Below, in pieces: positions 7,706 to 15,027 of a stretch of 57,472 nucleotides of DNA (its first letter is position 1; the number at the start of each line of letters is the position of its first letter). The notes beneath the pieces were generated by a model. The model saw only the letters and a list, made by a program, of their open reading frames with translations. It was not told the DNA's origin and searched no databases. The position numbers and the translations under genes are program-made. This DNA is from Hungatella sp. UBA7603 (lineage in GTDB: Bacteria; Bacillota; Clostridia; Lachnospirales; Lachnospiraceae), in the NCBI GenBank assembly GCA_002478865.1, contig DLJZ01000025.1, positions 1-57,472 on the forward strand, given 5' to 3'.

Positions 7706-7733
7706 GGATCATTCCTCCTTACATTCTTTTCAT

Positions 7734-8618
7734 TTATAGTTTATCGATATATTTTCCGGCAAGAACGTCTAATAAATATTGTCCGTACTGGTTTTTCTTT
7801 AATGGCTCAATGCTCTTCATAAGCTGATCTTTTGTAATCCAGTGATTTAAAAATGCGATTTCTTCCAGACATGCGATCTTTCTATGCTGATGTGTCTCCA
7901 TGGTACGGACAAAATCAGTGGCATCTACTAAGGATTCGTGAGTGCCAGTATCTAACCAGGTAAATCCCTGACCAAGAAGTTCCACATCAAGCTGGCCGTC
8001 TTCTAAGTATATACGGTTTAAATCCGTAATCTCAAGCTCACCTCTTGGGGAAGGCTTTAAGTTTTTAGCATATTCTACGACTTTATTATCATAGAAATAA
8101 AGTCCTGTCACACAGTAATTGCTCTTTGGATTTGCTGGTTTTTCCTCAATGGAAACTGCTTTGCCATCGGAATTAAATTCTACGATGCCAAAACGCTCTG
8201 GATCATCCACGTAATAACCAAATACCGTAGCTCCGTCTTTTTTGTTGGAAGCATTTAATAAACGCTTGGTCAGACCATGGCCTGCAAAGATATTGTCACC
8301 CAGGATCATGGCAACGCTGTCATCTCCGATAAATTCCTCTCCGATGATAAACGCCTGTGCAAGGCCGTCTGGTGATGGCTGTACTGCATAGGATAACTGG
8401 ATGCCAAACTGAGCACCATCTCCTAAAAGAGCTTCAAACCTTGGAGTATCATCTGGGGTAGAGATGATTAAGATATCACGGATCCCTGCGTTCATGAGCA
8501 CGGACAATGGATAATAAATCATAGGCTTGTCATAAATAGGCAGAAGCTGCTTTGATGTTACCATAGTCAGCGGGTAAAGTCTGGTGCCGGAACCCCCGGC
8601 AAGAATAATTCCCTTCAT
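7734..8618 (-). CDS. rfbA: Glucose-1-phosphate thymidylyltransferase
   Basis: A 294-residue nucleotidyltransferase, the typical short RmlA. The N-terminal signature [16 protein letters not shown] binds the nucleotide. Further RmlA motifs are [51 protein letters not shown] and [11 protein letters not shown]. It forms dTDP-glucose from dTTP and glucose-1-phosphate and is usually feedback-inhibited by dTDP-rhamnose. As first gene of the operon it is preceded by TGGAGGAATTGTAAAA and a promoter with a 19-bp dyad-containing spacer. Phosphoglucomutase at 17672-19408 could supply glucose-1-phosphate. Confidence 0.96.
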   Translation of the reverse strand: MKGIILAGGSGTRLYPLTMVTSKQLLPIYDKPMIYYPLSVLMNAGIRDILIISTPDDTPRFEALLGDGAQFGIQLSYAVQPSPDGLAQAFIIGEEFIGDDSVAMILGDNIFAGHGLTKRLLNASNKKDGATVFGYYVDDPERFGIVEFNSDGKAVSIEEKPANPKSNYCVTGLYFYDNKVVEYAKNLKPSPRGELEITDLNRIYLEDGQLDVELLGQGFTWLDTGTHESLVDATDFVRTMETHQHRKIACLEEIAFLNHWITKDQLMKSIEPLKKNQYGQYLLDVLAGKYIDKL

Positions 8619-8651
8619 TTTTACAATTCCTCCATATTATTTCATAATCCT

Positions 8652-8682
8652 ATCATACAGGGTGACGTAAGGTCACTGTCAA
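8652..8682 (-). promoter_or_regulatory. MerR-type promoter/operator in front of rfbABD
   Basis: On the minus strand: TTGACA, then a 19-nt spacer, then TATGAT. The spacer holds the dyad GTGAC-CTTAC-GTCAC (8662-8676), centred between the -35 and -10. A spacer two bases too long with a central dyad is the mark of promoters activated by DNA-twisting MerR-family regulators. A MerR-domain gene ends only 17 bp upstream. That this protein is the regulator is inference. Confidence 0.7.
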
Positions 8683-8698
8683 GCATTTTCTACTATAT

Positions 8699-9889
8699 TT
8701 ATTTCATGCAGAGAAAAACACCAGCTTGCTTGGTGATATGAATGTAGCCTTTCTTTTTCATTTTTCCCTCTAAGAAATCCCGAAACTCCCCATAGCAATC
8801 ACTTAAAAACTCTTGTTGGTTGCCATGGCAGGAAAGGATATATTCCATCAATGCACCTGCATCTCTTACTTCCAGATGATCCTCAAACTCTATTTTTCTA
8901 ATGGAACTAAAGTAGGGTGATAGCCGTTCTTCTCCATTTTCAAGTCCAAACACATCATAAAGATTTACTTCAGAAAGAGTGATCCTGGAGTCAAATTCCT
9001 TTACCAGCTGGCTTATTTCCTTCATATGACCAGCACCATACGTACTGCAGCAAAACACTCCGCCTTGCTTTAACACCCGCTGCACTTGGCGAAATGCTGC
9101 GTCAAGGCTTGATAAATAGAACAGCACATGATTGGCCGCCACCAGATCATAGGTTTCCGATGGTTTTGGTATCTGTCTGCAGTCAAACACTTCAAAAGAA
9201 AAATTTCCGGTTACATGCTTTAGATTGTCTTCCACATCACGGACCATTCCTTTTGATACATCAGAAAGGCAGATCCTAGCATCCTTTGGTATCTGGCTCT
9301 GGTTCGTAAGCCAAAGCTCTCCATTGCCACATCCCAGCTCTAAAATCTCTTTTCCATCAATTGGTTCCATCAGTCCATACAGCCACTGAAACCAGCTAAT
9401 GGGACTTTTGGCATATTTCTTGTGAAGTCCGATCCTTATATTAATATTAGCTGCATCTTTATACTGTTCCACAAGTGTCTTTTCCATATTAGTAATATGT
9501 ATCAGGTGTAGGATCTTGTTCCAATCCACTGCCTGGTTATCCATCACCAGCCTGGAAGTCTCCGTAAGAGTCTGTTCCACCAGCTTTAAGTGTTCGATTC
9601 GTTTTCTCACCAGATTTAGCTGAAGGCGCAGGGATTCGTCCACGTAATCATTGTCATCATCATTAATGGTTATGGAACGAATCTCATCCAAAGAAAAGCC
9701 AAGGTATTTTAAGGAAAGGATCTTCTGCAGCTTGGCAAAATCAGAATCCGTATAGAGGCGGTATCCGCCCTCACTGACTGCTGCCGGCTTTAAAAGTCCC
9801 TGCTTGTCATAATAGCGGATGGTACGTATGGTTACATTTGCTTTTTTGGCGAACTGGCCGGAGGTATAAAACCCATCCTTATGACTCAT
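8699..9889 (-). CDS. MerR-family regulator fused to a SAM-dependent methyltransferase domain
   Basis: This 396-residue protein has two clear parts. Residues about 5-75 are a MerR winged-helix domain (SGQFAKKANVTIRTIRYYDKQGLL, GGYRLYTDSDFAKLQKI), followed by a dimerisation helix to about residue 125. Residues about 170-300 are a class I methyltransferase with the SAM-binding motif ILELGCGNGELW, the acidic strand end CLSDVS and YDLVAANHVLFYLSSL (motif IV-V region). The methyltransferase takes the place of the ligand-sensing domain of MerR proteins. It may modify or bind a small molecule as effector; the substrate is unknown. It follows a GNAT gene by 16 nt and precedes the rfbA promoter, whose spacer suits MerR control. 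Confidence 0.88.
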   Translation of the reverse strand: MSHKDGFYTSGQFAKKANVTIRTIRYYDKQGLLKPAAVSEGGYRLYTDSDFAKLQKILSLKYLGFSLDEIRSITINDDDNDYVDESLRLQLNLVRKRIEHLKLVEQTLTETSRLVMDNQAVDWNKILHLIHITNMEKTLVEQYKDAANINIRIGLHKKYAKSPISWFQWLYGLMEPIDGKEILELGCGNGELWLTNQSQIPKDARICLSDVSKGMVRDVEDNLKHVTGNFSFEVFDCRQIPKPSETYDLVAANHVLFYLSSLDAAFRQVQRVLKQGGVFCCSTYGAGHMKEISQLVKEFDSRITLSEVNLYDVFGLENGEERLSPYFSSIRKIEFEDHLEVRDAGALMEYILSCHGNQQEFLSDCYGEFRDFLEGKMKKKGYIHITKQAGVFLCMK

Positions 9890-9905
9890 ATCAGTTACTT
9901 CCTTC

Positions 9906-10397
9906 CTATACCATAAGCTGGTAATTTATAATATCAAGCATTTTTCCAAACTTCATGCCCATTTCTTTCATGGTTCCGCAGTAAGTAAAGCCCAGATTCT
10001 CATGTAAAAGCACGCTGGCCTCATTTCCTCCCGTAATAACAGAAATAACGGTATGCACATCGTCATCGTTTCTTGCAAGTTCTATAATAGCAGCCGCTAG
10101 CTTTCCTGCAATTCCCTTGCGGCGGTAATCTTTACTTACATAAATAGAAAGCTCCACAGTGGTTTTATAAGCTTCCTTTGGTCGGTAGGAAGAAAGACTT
10201 GCATAACCAACGGCCCGGTTATCTTCCTCGGCTACGATCAAAGGGTGATTTCCTACATTGTGATCGTGAAACCAAACCATTCTCTCCTCCATGGTTTTAG
10301 GAGTCAAATCAAAGGTGGCAAATCCATGCTCTACTTCGTAATTGTAAATATCTAGTAACTCTGGCATGTCCTCTTCTTTGGCAGTTCTAATTATCAT
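9906..10397 (-). CDS. GNAT-family N-acetyltransferase (phosphinothricin acetyltransferase-like)
   Basis: A 163-residue protein, the length of Pat/Bar-like acetyltransferases. The start IRTAKEEDMPELLDIYNYEVEHGFATFDLTP is typical of that subgroup. The acetyl-CoA-binding motif A is visible as LSIYVSKDYRRKGIAGKLAAAII (R/Q-x-x-G-x-G/A form). The C-terminal GGNEASVLLHENLGF matches motif B. Members acetylate small amines such as phosphinothricin, methionine sulfoximine or other amino acids, so it probably detoxifies an amino-acid analogue; the substrate is not assignable. AGGAGGAATACGT precedes the ATG. It is co-directional with the MerR-methyltransferase gene, 16 nt downstream, so the two may form a small response operon. 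Confidence 0.88.
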   Translation of the reverse strand: MIIRTAKEEDMPELLDIYNYEVEHGFATFDLTPKTMEERMVWFHDHNVGNHPLIVAEEDNRAVGYASLSSYRPKEAYKTTVELSIYVSKDYRRKGIAGKLAAAIIELARNDDDVHTVISVITGGNEASVLLHENLGFTYCGTMKEMGMKFGKMLDIINYQLMV

Positions 10398-10442
10398 ACG
10401 TATTCCTCCTGAATATAATTTATCTTACCATAATACAACATT

Positions 10443-11153
10443 CTATTGACCTCGTCCAATACAAATTGTCAGGAAATATATCCTCTTTATACCTGTCTTT
10501 TTTAGAGCTCTGGCGCAGGCTTCTATGGTACTTCCAGTGGTATAAATATCATCTGTAAGTATGACTCCCTCCACTCCGCTCTCCCTCAACCCTGGGGCAA
10601 ACGCTGCCTCTAAATTTTTAAGCCTCTCTCTGGGATCTAGTCCTTTTTGAGGCATGGTGTTTTTATTCCTTATAAGCATACTGGAAGAAACGGGAATGGA
10701 TAAGGATTCTCCCACCTTATTTGCCAAGACCTCAGCCTGATTAAATCCACGTTCTCTTTTCCTCAATGGGTGAACCGGTACTGGGACCAGCACATCTGCA
10801 TTCATTCGGCGTATCTGATTTTCGTAACGAAACGCCATAGCTTCCCCATAAAAATCCAGATACTCCCGTCTGTTCTTATATTTTATCTTCGACATGGACT
10901 TCCTGGCTGTTTCATCATAATTAAGAAGAGCCAGACCATAATCAAAGGAGCGCTTATGTCTGACACAATCAAAACAATATTCTATATTACCACTGATAAC
11001 TTCCTTGCCGCACTTTTTGCAGACAGGGCCTTTGACAATGGATAATTTTTTCAAGCATTCCGGGCAGATGAGCCTGCCTTTGGGCATCACAATATCATCA
11101 CAGACTGGACATCGTCTGGGAAATAAAAGGTCAACAAAAAAAGAAGGATTCAT
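10443..11153 (-). CDS. comFC: ComF-family phosphoribosyltransferase-like protein
   Basis: A 236-residue protein from the ATG at 11153, where AAGGAGAA lies upstream on the minus strand. A frame extends 31 codons further into the end of recD2 without a ribosome binding site. The N-terminus has four Cys pairs of a zinc ribbon (RRCPVC, ICPEC, CKKCG, CFDC; about residues 11-60). The C-terminal part is a type I PRTase domain with VLVPVPVHPLRKRERGFNQAE and VILTDDIYTTGSTIEAC (the PRPP loop, here DDIYTTGST). ComFC is needed for DNA transformation in competent bacteria; its enzymatic role remains unclear. It sits 70 nt downstream of recD2 and is probably co-transcribed. Confidence 0.92.
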   Translation of the reverse strand: MNPSFFVDLLFPRRCPVCDDIVMPKGRLICPECLKKLSIVKGPVCKKCGKEVISGNIEYCFDCVRHKRSFDYGLALLNYDETARKSMSKIKYKNRREYLDFYGEAMAFRYENQIRRMNADVLVPVPVHPLRKRERGFNQAEVLANKVGESLSIPVSSSMLIRNKNTMPQKGLDPRERLKNLEAAFAPGLRESGVEGVILTDDIYTTGSTIEACARALKKTGIKRIYFLTICIGRGQ

Positions 11154-11223
11154 GGCAGAAGATTCTCCTTGTAAAAAGATAGTGAGACAGGCAGGAAAGT
11201 GACCCTTTCCTGCCTTAAGATTA

Positions 11224-13449
11224 TCATGAAAGGTGATTGATTTCACAGATACGGTCCTTTAATCCGGAATATCTGCGCTGTTCTGTTTCATTATTTACCA
11301 TTTCCTGAAAGATCTCAGGTACGCCCACAAGACACACACAGGCTTTCGCCCGGGTAACTGCGGTGTAGATTAAGTTTCTAGTCATCAGCATCCGGGGGCC
11401 TGAAAATACAGGGATTACCACCGCCGGATACTCACTTCCCTGGGACTTATGAATGGTGATGGCATAGGCAAGCTCCAATTCTTCCAGTTGCTTGTAGCTA
11501 TATTCCACCAAGCGGCCTTCGTCAAACTCTACGGTAATCAGCTCCGCAAAGTTGTTGATCTCCCGTATGATACCCGTATCACCATTGTAGATTCCGGTGC
11601 CTTTGTCTACGGGAATTCCGTATTTGTTGCGCACTTCCCATTCGATATTATAGTTATTTTTAATCTGCATAACCTTATCACCCACCCGGTAGATGATGCC
11701 ATTGGCTTCCTTTTGGAGTTTGTCCTCTGACGGGGGATTTAAGAATTCCTGCAGTATGGTATTTAACCGTTCCACGCCCATGGCTCCCTTTCTCATTGGA
11801 GTCATAATCTGAATGTCAAAGATATCCGCATGAACGTATCCAGGCAGCTTATCCTGCACCAGGGTAATGATGGCACTTATGATGGCATTGGGGTCTTCCC
11901 TTTTAATAAAGAGAAAGTCATTGCTTTTCTTTCCAAGAGAAATCTTCTCTCCCCCATTGATTTTATGGGCGTTGACTACAATGTCGCTTTGAGTTGCTTG
12001 ACGGAAAATCTTTGTCAGCATTACCACATTAAAACATTGGGAGTTGATCATATCCCGAAGCACGTTACCTGGTCCAACGCTTGGAAGCTGATTCACATCT
12101 CCCACCAAAATCAGTCTGGTCCCTGGATTGATTGCCTTTAATAAAGATTGCATCAGATTGATGTCTACCATAGAGGTTTCATCAATGATGACCGCATCGG
12201 CGTCCAGAGGATTTTCCTCATTTCGTTCAAAATGCATCCCAACCGAACGTTCATCTCCTGGAAGTCCTGACAGCTCCAAAAGCCTGTGGATAGTCCTTGC
12301 CTCATAGCCGGTTGCCTCTGTCATACGCTTAGCGGCACGTCCCGTTGGTGCTGCCAGCAAGATCTCCATCTCTTCACTTTCAAAGAAACGGATGATCGTG
12401 TTAATGGTGGTTGTCTTTCCAGTTCCAGGTCCTCCAGTCAGGATTAAAAGGCCGCTGTTTACCGCCTCAATAACCGCTTTCACCTGTTTATCATCAAGCT
12501 CAATCTGCTCTTCCTTTTGTAACTTTAAAAGCTTGGATTGTATGTCACTTTCTGGCATCTGGCCCCTTATGTTAAGGTCATGTAACATTTTGGCGGCGTT
12601 TAACTCCATATAGTAATACTGAGAAGCATAAACCACTCGCCGTCCTTCCGTCTCCTTGATGACAAGACGTTTATCAAGCTGCATATCCATCAAATGCTTT
12701 TCAATTAGGGACCGGTCTACCTTAAGTAGCTCCGAAGACTGTGATAGAAGTTCATCTTCTGGTAGATAAGTATGTCCATTGGACGTCGCTTGCAAAAGGG
12801 AATAAAGCACTCCGCATTTGATTCGAAAATCAGAATCCGTAAAAATGCCTACCTTTCTGGCAATTTCATCCGCCATCTTAAAGCCTACACCCTGGATATC
12901 ATCTGCCATCTGGTATGGATTTTCCTTGATGATACCATAAAGTCTGGGACCATATTCTTGATAGATCTTGGCAGCCAGGTTCATGGAAATTCCATACTCC
13001 TGCAAAAACATCATAGCCTGACGCATCTCTTTTTTCTGCTCAACCTGTTGGGAGATGGTCATAGCCATCTTTTCACTAACTCCCTTTACTTCGGAAAGCC
13101 GTTCTGGTTCTTCTTCCAGAATGCGAAACGTATCTGCTTTAAAGCGTTTCACGATTCTTGCCGCCAAAGCGGCACCAACCCCTTTAATCGCTCCGGATCC
13201 AAGATAACGTTCCATGGCAGCCGTATCTTCTGGTGCTTTGATTTCATAGGATTCCACGGTCATCTGCTCGCCATAGACCGGATGCTCCGTCATGGCTCCT
13301 ACCGCTTCCACCATCTCTCCCTCGCTTATGTAATGAAAATTACCGACAAGGGTATATTCTTCGCCTTCATTTACGAGACTTAGGACGGTATAGCCGTTGT
13401 CTTCGTTCCTGTATTTAATTCTCTCTACAAATCCGCAGACTGTTGACAT
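11224..13449 (-). CDS. recD2: RecD2-type ATP-dependent DNA helicase (YrrC family)
   Basis: A 741-residue protein from the ATG at 13449 (MSTVCGFVERIKYRN), supported by CGGGAGGAATT upstream. It has an N-terminal OB-like domain, helix-hairpin-helix segments (about residues 80-210) and a superfamily 1B helicase core. The core has Walker A LTGGPGTGKTTT, motif II VIIDETSMVD, motif III LVGDVNQLPSVGPG and the late motif VI region AITIHKSQGSEYPAV. RecD2 is found in bacteria without RecBC; it unwinds DNA 5' to 3' and acts in repair, mismatch processing and replication-fork rescue. The gene follows mreB across a long hairpin and precedes comFC. Confidence 0.95.
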   Translation of the reverse strand: MSTVCGFVERIKYRNEDNGYTVLSLVNEGEEYTLVGNFHYISEGEMVEAVGAMTEHPVYGEQMTVESYEIKAPEDTAAMERYLGSGAIKGVGAALAARIVKRFKADTFRILEEEPERLSEVKGVSEKMAMTISQQVEQKKEMRQAMMFLQEYGISMNLAAKIYQEYGPRLYGIIKENPYQMADDIQGVGFKMADEIARKVGIFTDSDFRIKCGVLYSLLQATSNGHTYLPEDELLSQSSELLKVDRSLIEKHLMDMQLDKRLVIKETEGRRVVYASQYYYMELNAAKMLHDLNIRGQMPESDIQSKLLKLQKEEQIELDDKQVKAVIEAVNSGLLILTGGPGTGKTTTINTIIRFFESEEMEILLAAPTGRAAKRMTEATGYEARTIHRLLELSGLPGDERSVGMHFERNEENPLDADAVIIDETSMVDINLMQSLLKAINPGTRLILVGDVNQLPSVGPGNVLRDMINSQCFNVVMLTKIFRQATQSDIVVNAHKINGGEKISLGKKSNDFLFIKREDPNAIISAIITLVQDKLPGYVHADIFDIQIMTPMRKGAMGVERLNTILQEFLNPPSEDKLQKEANGIIYRVGDKVMQIKNNYNIEWEVRNKYGIPVDKGTGIYNGDTGIIREINNFAELITVEFDEGRLVEYSYKQLEELELAYAITIHKSQGSEYPAVVIPVFSGPRMLMTRNLIYTAVTRAKACVCLVGVPEIFQEMVNNETEQRRYSGLKDRICEINHLS

Positions 13450-13472
13450 AATTCCTCCCGTAAACACAGACA

Positions 13473-13534
13473 GACTGCTTTCAAACAAGCCCTGGCGGAA
13501 TCTACAGATACCGCGGGGGTGTTTGAAAGCAGTC
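13473..13534 (-). promoter_or_regulatory. Long-stem hairpin between mreB and recD2
   Basis: GACTGCTTTCAAACA (13473-13487) pairs perfectly over 15 bp with TGTTTGAAAGCAGTC (13520-13534). The 32-nt loop contains GC-rich inner pairing. No T-run follows on the minus strand, so it is not a plain terminator. It is 24 nt downstream of mreB in transcription order and 24 nt before recD2, so it may end mreB mRNA, stabilise it or modulate recD2. Confidence 0.5.
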
Positions 13535-13559
13535 AAATAAATATCTTTTTATACTCAGT

Positions 13560-14567
13560 TTAAAATTCTCTTTTATTATTTCCACCGTGGGTAAACTCGA
13601 TATACTTACCAGTTCCAATGGCCACTGCAGTCAACGGATCTTCTGCAATCATGGTGGTAATTCCAGTTTTTTCTTCAATGAGAGCGTCAAGGCCGCTTAA
13701 GAGAGAACCGCCGCCTGTAAGAACGATTCCACGGTCAAATATATCCGCTGCAAGTTCTGGTGGTGTGCGCTCTAATACGCTATGAACCGCATCCACGATC
13801 TGCATCGCTGGCTCTTTTAATGCATCAAGTGTCTCATCGGAGGTTACAACTATGGTTTTTGGAAGTCCAGTAACCAGGTTACGTCCTCTTACTTCCATGG
13901 TCAACACCTCTGGTCTGCGGTAAGCAGCTCCAATGTTGATTTTAATTTCTTCCGCAGTTCTCTCACCGATTAAAAGGTTATGTTTCTTACGCATATAGCG
14001 CACAAGTGCTTCATCAAAATCATCTCCGGCGACCTTAATAGAGGTGCTCACTACCGTTCCGCCAAGAGAAATGACTGCAATGTCGGATGTACCGCCACCG
14101 ATATCGACGATCATATTACCACACGCTTTAGAAATGTCGATTCCTGCTCCGATTGCTGCTGCTACCGGTTCTTCAATAATCGATACTTCTCTTGCTCCTG
14201 CCTGATACGTTGCATCTTCTACTGCTTTTTTCTCAACTTCTGTAGCACCGCTTGGGATGCAGACGCTGATTCTAGGCTTTCTTAGGGTCTTTTTGCCCAC
14301 AGCTTTATTAATAAAATATTTCAACATCTTTTCTGTAACGGTGTAATCAGAGATAACTCCCTGACGCAGAGGTCTGACTGCAACGATGTTTCCAGGAGTT
14401 CTTCCTATCATCAGTCTGGCTTCTTCACCAATCGCTTTTATCTTATTGGTATCACGGTCAATGGCAACAACTGAAGGTTCTTTTAAAACCACACCTTTTC
14501 CTTTAATATATACCAGTATGCTGGCAGTTCCTAAGTCAATTCCAATATCATTGGACATCATAAACAT
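13560..14567 (-). CDS. mreB: Rod-shape-determining protein, MreB/Mbl family
   Basis: A 335-residue actin-fold protein of normal MreB length. Actin-family motifs include IGIDLGTASILVY (phosphate 1), MIVDIGGGTSDIAVISLGG (phosphate 2) and IVLTGGGSLLSGL (adenosine). It forms membrane-bound filaments that guide peptidoglycan synthesis in rod-shaped cells. The gene stands alone, without mreC or mreD, which is more typical of Mbl or MreBH paralogues than of the mreBCD operon gene. Three in-frame ATGs lie close together; the first, at 14567, has AGGAGG seven bases upstream. Confidence 0.94.
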   Translation of the reverse strand: MFMMSNDIGIDLGTASILVYIKGKGVVLKEPSVVAIDRDTNKIKAIGEEARLMIGRTPGNIVAVRPLRQGVISDYTVTEKMLKYFINKAVGKKTLRKPRISVCIPSGATEVEKKAVEDATYQAGAREVSIIEEPVAAAIGAGIDISKACGNMIVDIGGGTSDIAVISLGGTVVSTSIKVAGDDFDEALVRYMRKKHNLLIGERTAEEIKINIGAAYRRPEVLTMEVRGRNLVTGLPKTIVVTSDETLDALKEPAMQIVDAVHSVLERTPPELAADIFDRGIVLTGGGSLLSGLDALIEEKTGITTMIAEDPLTAVAIGTGKYIEFTHGGNNKREF

Positions 14568-14780
14568 CTTTTCCTCCTGATTCCTAATCCTACTTCCAGT
14601 TCACAAAGTTACCTTTATCTTCAAAATTATCTTTTATTCGCAATTTAAGACAGACTTTCTATCCTATTATATACAATTCCCCCAGGTTTTTAAAGGGGTT
14701 TTTGATTTTTATTTTCTTTATTATTTTTTAATTTATCGTACACATTTTCGACACATTTACATTGTATACTGATTATACGT

Positions 14781-14976
14781 TATCCGAAAGGATAGCGGGC
14801 CTTTTGTTTCAAGTAACTTACTTGAAATCACAAAGCTTTTTCATACTCATACCGGACGGTGCAAACCGTCCGGCCCCCCTAAACAAACATTTTGATCGAA
14901 TTTATAGATCATTTTTGATAAAACGTGATATTTTAAGCAGGGCCTGGATCTCTTACGAACCAGGTCCTGTTTTTAT
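14781..14976 (+). ncRNA. Candidate structured small RNA of unknown class, plus strand
   Basis: The 460-nt gap between two minus-strand genes (14568-15027) holds several hairpins in series on the plus strand. These are TATCC-GAAA-GGATA (14781-14794), TTTCAAGT...ACTTGAAA (14807-14826) and CCGGACGG-tgcaa-ACCGTCCGG (14852-14873). GGGCC (14797-14801) can pair with GGCCC (14872-14876) to enclose the last two. The run ends in a terminator with a T-tail. There is no open reading frame. A TATACT box at 14765-14770 may be a -10, but no convincing -35 was found. It matches no RNA family I know. Confidence 0.45.
14938..14976 (+). terminator. Plus-strand terminator ending the candidate small RNA
   Basis: CAGGgCCTGG pairs with CCAGGtCCTG across an 11-nt loop and is followed by TTTTTAT on the plus strand. 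On the minus strand the hairpin has no T-run, so it points to plus-strand transcription. Confidence 0.7.
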
Positions 14977-15027
14977 ATCCTGAAATTTAAATCCTTCCAA
15001 AAAGGAGGCCTTCTGAATTAAATGAAA

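Noticed and set aside
8699..9889. Two separate genes (MerR and methyltransferase)
   Set aside because: The frame is continuous with no internal stop or ribosome binding site between the domains.
14760..14976. 6S RNA or known riboswitch for the mreB-ABC-F gap
   Set aside because: No long closing duplex with central bubble and no recognised consensus of SAM, TPP, c-di-GMP or similar classes.
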